Positions 60,587-64,000 of a DNA stretch of 64,000 nt are shown in pieces. The stretch is from Rufibacter roseus (GTDB lineage: Bacteria > Bacteroidota > Bacteroidia > Cytophagales > Hymenobacteraceae). Where the stretch lies: positions 62,001 to 126,000 of the forward strand of contig NZ_LRML01000012.1 in assembly GCF_001647285.1 (NCBI RefSeq), in the 5' to 3' direction. The notes beneath the pieces were generated by a model. It searched no databases. It was not told where the DNA came from and worked only from the letters and a program-made list of their open reading frames with translations. The position numbers and the translations under genes were made by a program. Position 1 is the first letter of the stretch. Every line of letters begins with the position of its first letter.

Positions 60587-60663
60587 AGGTATGCATTGTT
60601 AAGTTGTTTTGAAGCCTCATTCAATAAAGATCCATTAAAAATAGCACCGAGCAGCTAGTGTAC

Positions 60664-60699
60664 GTTTTCGGCCTCAATTCCTAAAAATAGGCTAAAAAC
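60664..60699. repeat. GGCC-palindrome family copy 19
   Basis: GTTTTCGGCCTCAATTCCT faces AAAAATAGGCTAAAAAC. It lies 80 bases after a complete terminator, so it is not needed for termination here. Confidence 0.65.
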
Positions 60700-60854
60700 A
60701 ACCCATTTACAGTTCAGCCTCACTCGTTCACCGAGAAAACAGAGGCATTGATCTAATTTCGTTCCTAGTTCTGAACTGCCACACTTTTCCTTTAGTTAGC
60801 CTTGAAATATTTCAGATAACAGCCTCTGTACGAGGCATCAAAGGAATCACCCCT

Positions 60855-63800
60855 ATGGTTCAGTTATTCATTAGACAAAAGAATTCACAGTACCCCATCA
60901 TCAATAATTTGTTGTTTTGGGTTTTCGCTTTGTTGGCGAGTCATCAACTACAGGCACAAACAAATTTGGCATATCCCGGAGGTGAGTACAGAACAACATC
61001 TACCGGTACAGTAGGTCAATCTGCTGGCACAGCCAGCCTTGAAAAACTTACTACAGATGGCACTTGGGCACCCGCCTCTTACCCTCTTCCCTCAGATGCC
61101 ACGCTGCACATTGCCCATAGTACTCACATTACCGGTACACTTACTCTCGCAAATCTAAATGTTGCCTCTGAAAGAGTGTTGACAGTTGCTTCCACTGGGC
61201 AGCTTACTACCTCAAACAGATTGACAGTAGCCCCTTCGGCAGAACTAAAACAAGTAGGCGCGGTAGAGTCATTAGGCCTTTTACAACTACAAGCTAACTC
61301 TAAACTATGGATACAGTCTTCTTCTTACCACGCAAACTCCACATTATGGTCTGGAGTAGAGGAAATTGATATTGACTCTGAAGTACAAGTAGAACAAGCC
61401 GCAGCCAACAGTGTACTTTTCAATCCGGCAAACCTAACACAGCAAGCCTATGGTTATGCCTTTGGCAAACTAACGGTCACTCCTGGCACCACTTCCAGCC
61501 AATGGCAACTCCTGAACGCCAGCAGTAATTTGGCTTACGCCGCCACTTTACAGACAGCCGGTACTTCTTCTATAACAGTAGCTGGTGGTAACACCACAGT
61601 TGCTTTTGGGCAGAGTTTGCATTTTGCGGGTGGCTCATTTTTTGTGCAAAATCAAAGCTCTGGCACCTCAACACTAACAGTGGCCGGAAACCTTACCTTA
61701 CAGAACACTTTCCTCACGCTTAATCAAACCTCAAGTAGCGCCGCGATTACGTATATAGACCTACAAGGGAATTTACATACAAACTCTACCTCCACTATTA
61801 CCAACAGTAGCACCGTCAGCACCAGTACTAGCGGAATACGCCTGAATGGCACCAGTTGGCAGGAACTTCAAGTAGCTGGACCTATCAACCATGTGTCAGT
61901 AGCGGTCAAGACAGGGGCTATGGCTCGTCTGAAGCAAAACTTGGTTCTTAACCCTTCCAATTCTGTTTACGCGGGTACTTTCACGGTTGAAAACGGATCA
62001 ACCTTAGACTTTGGGACTGACGCCTCTGGCGTAGGGCACACCATTTCAGGGCAAGGATACTTCAGGCTAGACCAGGGAGGCACGCTTTATGTCACAAGTG
62101 CCCAAGGCATCAATGCCACTGGTGCAACCGGCAACGTTCAGGTGTCCGACAGCCGGAGAACCTTTAACCAAGTAGCCACTTTTGTTTACAATGCACAGGT
62201 GCCTCAGTTAACAGGTAATGCTTTTACCACTACTTCAAACGGTAAAATAATTATCATTGACAACCCTACCTCCGTTACCATTACCCACAGCACAGGCATT
62301 ACCAGCAACACCGCCCTATCTGCACAGGGAGGCCGTCTGGAAATCCGTCAAGGTCGTTTAATTGGCACAGCCACAGCCGACATCTCCAGTTCTGGTAGAC
62401 TTGTCATGAGCGGGGGAGTGTATCAGATCGGGATGCTGAACACTACAGTACCTCTGTTGACCGGCACCTATGAATTGACAGGGGGCTCCATTGAACTAGC
62501 CGGCGATGGTGAGCAGACCTTGAGAGGTAAAACCTATCATAGCGTAACAGTTGGGGGCTCTAATGCAGGAGGCACGGCCAAAACAATCTCCACCACCACT
62601 ACCATCAACCAGAACCTTACCATTTTACCCAATGCTACATTTGATGTTGCCAATAAGACCTTGAGAGGAGACGGTGGCTTAACCATGACTGGTGGCTTGT
62701 TCCGTATTGGAAAAGCAAGCGGCACTTTGCCAGAATTAACTGGTAAAACAGAAGGATATATTTTAACAGGCGGCACCATTGAGTTGTATGGCACCGTGAA
62801 CGGCCAAAGCCAATCCATCAGAGGTACGTTCGGAACTTCACAGAAAATAGTTTACCATCAATTGCTGTTGAGTGCCGCACAGGCCAATACTCTGAATGAA
62901 TTAGGTAATCATTTACTAAGCGGAAACTTTGATGTAGCCGGCACTTTAACTGTACAATCGCCGGCGGTGCTGCAAATTGCCAGCAACAGAGCCATTGGCG
63001 GCAGCGGAAACTTCATTTTATCACCCGGCGCTACATTATTATATGGATCAGCGCAAGGTATAAAACTGAGCGGAACTGGTACATCAGATGGCAACATCAG
63101 GGTGAGTGGCAACCGCAGCTTTTCACCACAAGCCAACTATGGATTCATAGGTAACTCAGAAATGGTGACAGGAGACGGTTTACCTGCCCAAGTAGCTAAT
63201 TTACTAGTGGCTAAACCTGCTCTGGGTGTTACCCTTACCAACTCAGTTACCGTTACTGGTACCTTCACCTATAAAAGCGGAGTGTTCAAAACTGAGGCAC
63301 AAGAGTTGTTTTTAGCAAACGCTTCTTCCTCTTCTCTCCTATTGGCAGATCAAAGCCTGTACGTTCAGGGGAACCTAAGAAGGGCCGTAGGCAGTAGCGG
63401 CTCCTACTCTTTCCCCGTTGGTACTGCGAATGGGAAAAGGCAACTGGACCTCAACTCCAACGGATTGTCAGGCAATGGTTTCAACAGTATTGCCGTCAGC
63501 TTTATGCCCCTTACCAATCATCAAGACCGTGATTTGAATGTGATTGAAAATGGATATAGATATCTGCAGGTGGTGCCAGAGGGCGTGTGGCACGTATCGC
63601 CTAATGCCCAGCCTTCTGAAGGCAGCTATACCGCCATGGCATCGTTGCAGGGCTTCATGAACCTAACTGATAATCAATTCGCACTGTTGATAAGACCTCT
63701 TACCTCAGTATCTGGGAAAGATTGGACCACGGGCAACGGGGTTTTAGACGCACCCAACAAAGAAGGCCGCACCGTGGAGAGCGGGTTTGCCAAACGTAAT

Positions 63801-64000
63801 TTTGTAGGACAATTTGGCCAAATGGGCATTGCCACCATGGAAGCCACCCTACCTGTAAGCTGGCTGTATGTTAAAGCAGAACCTACTACACAGGGGGTTG
63901 AGGTCAAGTGGGCAACTTCCATTGAATTGAATAATGAAAGATTTGAAGTGGAATACTCCTTTGATGGGAAAACCTTTGCCACCGCTGGCGTAGTGACTGG
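60855..64000 (+). CDS. Large secreted repeat protein, probable T9SS substrate (3' end missing)
   Basis: At least 1048 residues of an open frame run off the right edge. A signal peptide (about 1-35, ending HQLQAQ) is followed by a very long Thr/Ser/Gly-rich chain with recurring short strands of beta-helix/adhesin type, such as GTLTLANLNV, ITVAGGNTTVAFG, LTGGSIELAG and TMTGGLFRIG, each rung about 20-30 residues. Near the edge, WLYVKAEPTTQGVEVKWATS and NNERFEVEYSFDGKTF is the module that commonly precedes the T9SS sorting domain in Bacteroidota. It is probably a cell-surface or released adhesin or matrix protein. ATG 60855 is the first in-frame start before the leader. Confidence 0.85.
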   Translation, partial: MVQLFIRQKNSQYPIINNLLFWVFALLASHQLQAQTNLAYPGGEYRTTSTGTVGQSAGTASLEKLTTDGTWAPASYPLPSDATLHIAHSTHITGTLTLANLNVASERVLTVASTGQLTTSNRLTVAPSAELKQVGAVESLGLLQLQANSKLWIQSSSYHANSTLWSGVEEIDIDSEVQVEQAAANSVLFNPANLTQQAYGYAFGKLTVTPGTTSSQWQLLNASSNLAYAATLQTAGTSSITVAGGNTTVAFGQSLHFAGGSFFVQNQSSGTSTLTVAGNLTLQNTFLTLNQTSSSAAITYIDLQGNLHTNSTSTITNSSTVSTSTSGIRLNGTSWQELQVAGPINHVSVAVKTGAMARLKQNLVLNPSNSVYAGTFTVENGSTLDFGTDASGVGHTISGQGYFRLDQGGTLYVTSAQGINATGATGNVQVSDSRRTFNQVATFVYNAQVPQLTGNAFTTTSNGKIIIIDNPTSVTITHSTGITSNTALSAQGGRLEIRQGRLIGTATADISSSGRLVMSGGVYQIGMLNTTVPLLTGTYELTGGSIELAGDGEQTLRGKTYHSVTVGGSNAGGTAKTISTTTTINQNLTILPNATFDVANKTLRGDGGLTMTGGLFRIGKASGTLPELTGKTEGYILTGGTIELYGTVNGQSQSIRGTFGTSQKIVYHQLLLSAAQANTLNELGNHLLSGNFDVAGTLTVQSPAVLQIASNRAIGGSGNFILSPGATLLYGSAQGIKLSGTGTSDGNIRVSGNRSFSPQANYGFIGNSEMVTGDGLPAQVANLLVAKPALGVTLTNSVTVTGTFTYKSGVFKTEAQELFLANASSSSLLLADQSLYVQGNLRRAVGSSGSYSFPVGTANGKRQLDLNSNGLSGNGFNSIAVSFMPLTNHQDRDLNVIENGYRYLQVVPEGVWHVSPNAQPSEGSYTAMASLQGFMNLTDNQFALLIRPLTSVSGKDWTTGNGVLDAPNKEGRTVESGFAKRNFVGQFGQMGIATMEATLPVSWLYVKAEPTTQGVEVKWATSIELNNERFEVEYSFDGKTFATAGVVT

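Larger units (their letters stand above)
60529..60854. other. Intergenic region before the large secreted protein
   Basis: It holds the isc terminator (60541-60586) and a GGCC-family palindrome (60664-60699). The last 150 bases should contain the promoter of the next gene, but no clear -7/-33 pair was found. Confidence 0.6.

Noticed and set aside
43-60699. CRISPR array
   Set aside because: The repeated palindromes are singly dispersed at kilobase distances, not regularly spaced, and no cas genes were seen.

Overview
This window is a stretch of chromosome from a Bacteroidota bacterium, most likely a pigmented soil or water member of Cytophagales/Hymenobacteraceae (Rufibacter/Pontibacter-like). 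The phylum call rests on type IX secretion genes (PorU2/PorV2-like), promoters of the TTTG-N20-TAnnTTTG type, the near absence of Shine-Dalgarno sequences, DUF4890, PspC-GIN and DUF1343 proteins, and a T9SS-like secreted protein at the right edge. The genus is a guess. GC is moderate, with two AT-rich exceptions: an island at about 1500-4360, and the acyltransferase/GT-like genes near 37240-38420 and 43390-44500.

Layout. 1-1354: RhlE-type helicase (-). 1500-4360: AT-rich island with a PD-(D/E)XK-like nuclease, a four-helix membrane protein and an overlapping DndC-like PP-loop/Fe-S protein; this is a candidate defence or DNA-modification module. 4410-8139: serine hydrolase, exported protein, HipA-like kinase plus DUF3037. 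8285-12621: GalU-like nucleotidyltransferase followed by a 1109-residue GHMP-kinase-like/UDP-sugar pyrophosphorylase fusion. 12953-16744: lipoprotein serine hydrolase, DGPF protein plus ECF42-type sigma factor, and a PfkB sugar kinase broken by an in-frame stop. 16812-22560 (-): cell-wall amidase, class A beta-lactamase-like protein, DUF4890 protein, LLM flavin oxidoreductase, tandem DUF421 proteins. 22976-28669: tRNA-Lys, TPR/SH3 protein, SDR, RlmD, small hypothetical genes, ThiL.

28859-36480 is the phenylacetate region: a TetR-type regulator (PaaR-like), paaA, an internally duplicated paaB, paaC, paaD and a lipoprotein gene on +, with paaE on - beyond an M3 peptidase. Matching AACG-NN-CGTT type palindromes sit before the regulator and before paaE, suggesting one repressor controls both parts. 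36538-43305: M23 peptidase, membrane protein, MscS channel, LolC/E-like permease, NamZ-like muramidase, fmt, folA. 43391-50875: acyltransferase and the T9SS pair porU2/porV2. 51300-60528: PadR/PspC-GIN pair, TraB/Tiki-like protein, CCA-adding-type enzyme, methylmalonyl-CoA epimerase, and an isc operon (iscS, iscU, unknown gene, iscA). 60855-64000: the 5' part of a very large secreted repeat protein.

The most striking feature not explained by the genes is a family of about 19 short imperfect palindromes (about 36 nt; arms GTTTT(a/c)GGCCTG(n)TTTT and complement) lying in nearly every longer intergenic gap. Many sit at gene 3' ends like terminators, but some lie between divergent genes and one covers a start codon. 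Several other palindromic families (a TTATCACC-centred 24-mer, a 31-nt-armed MITE-like unit, others) are also scattered through the gaps.
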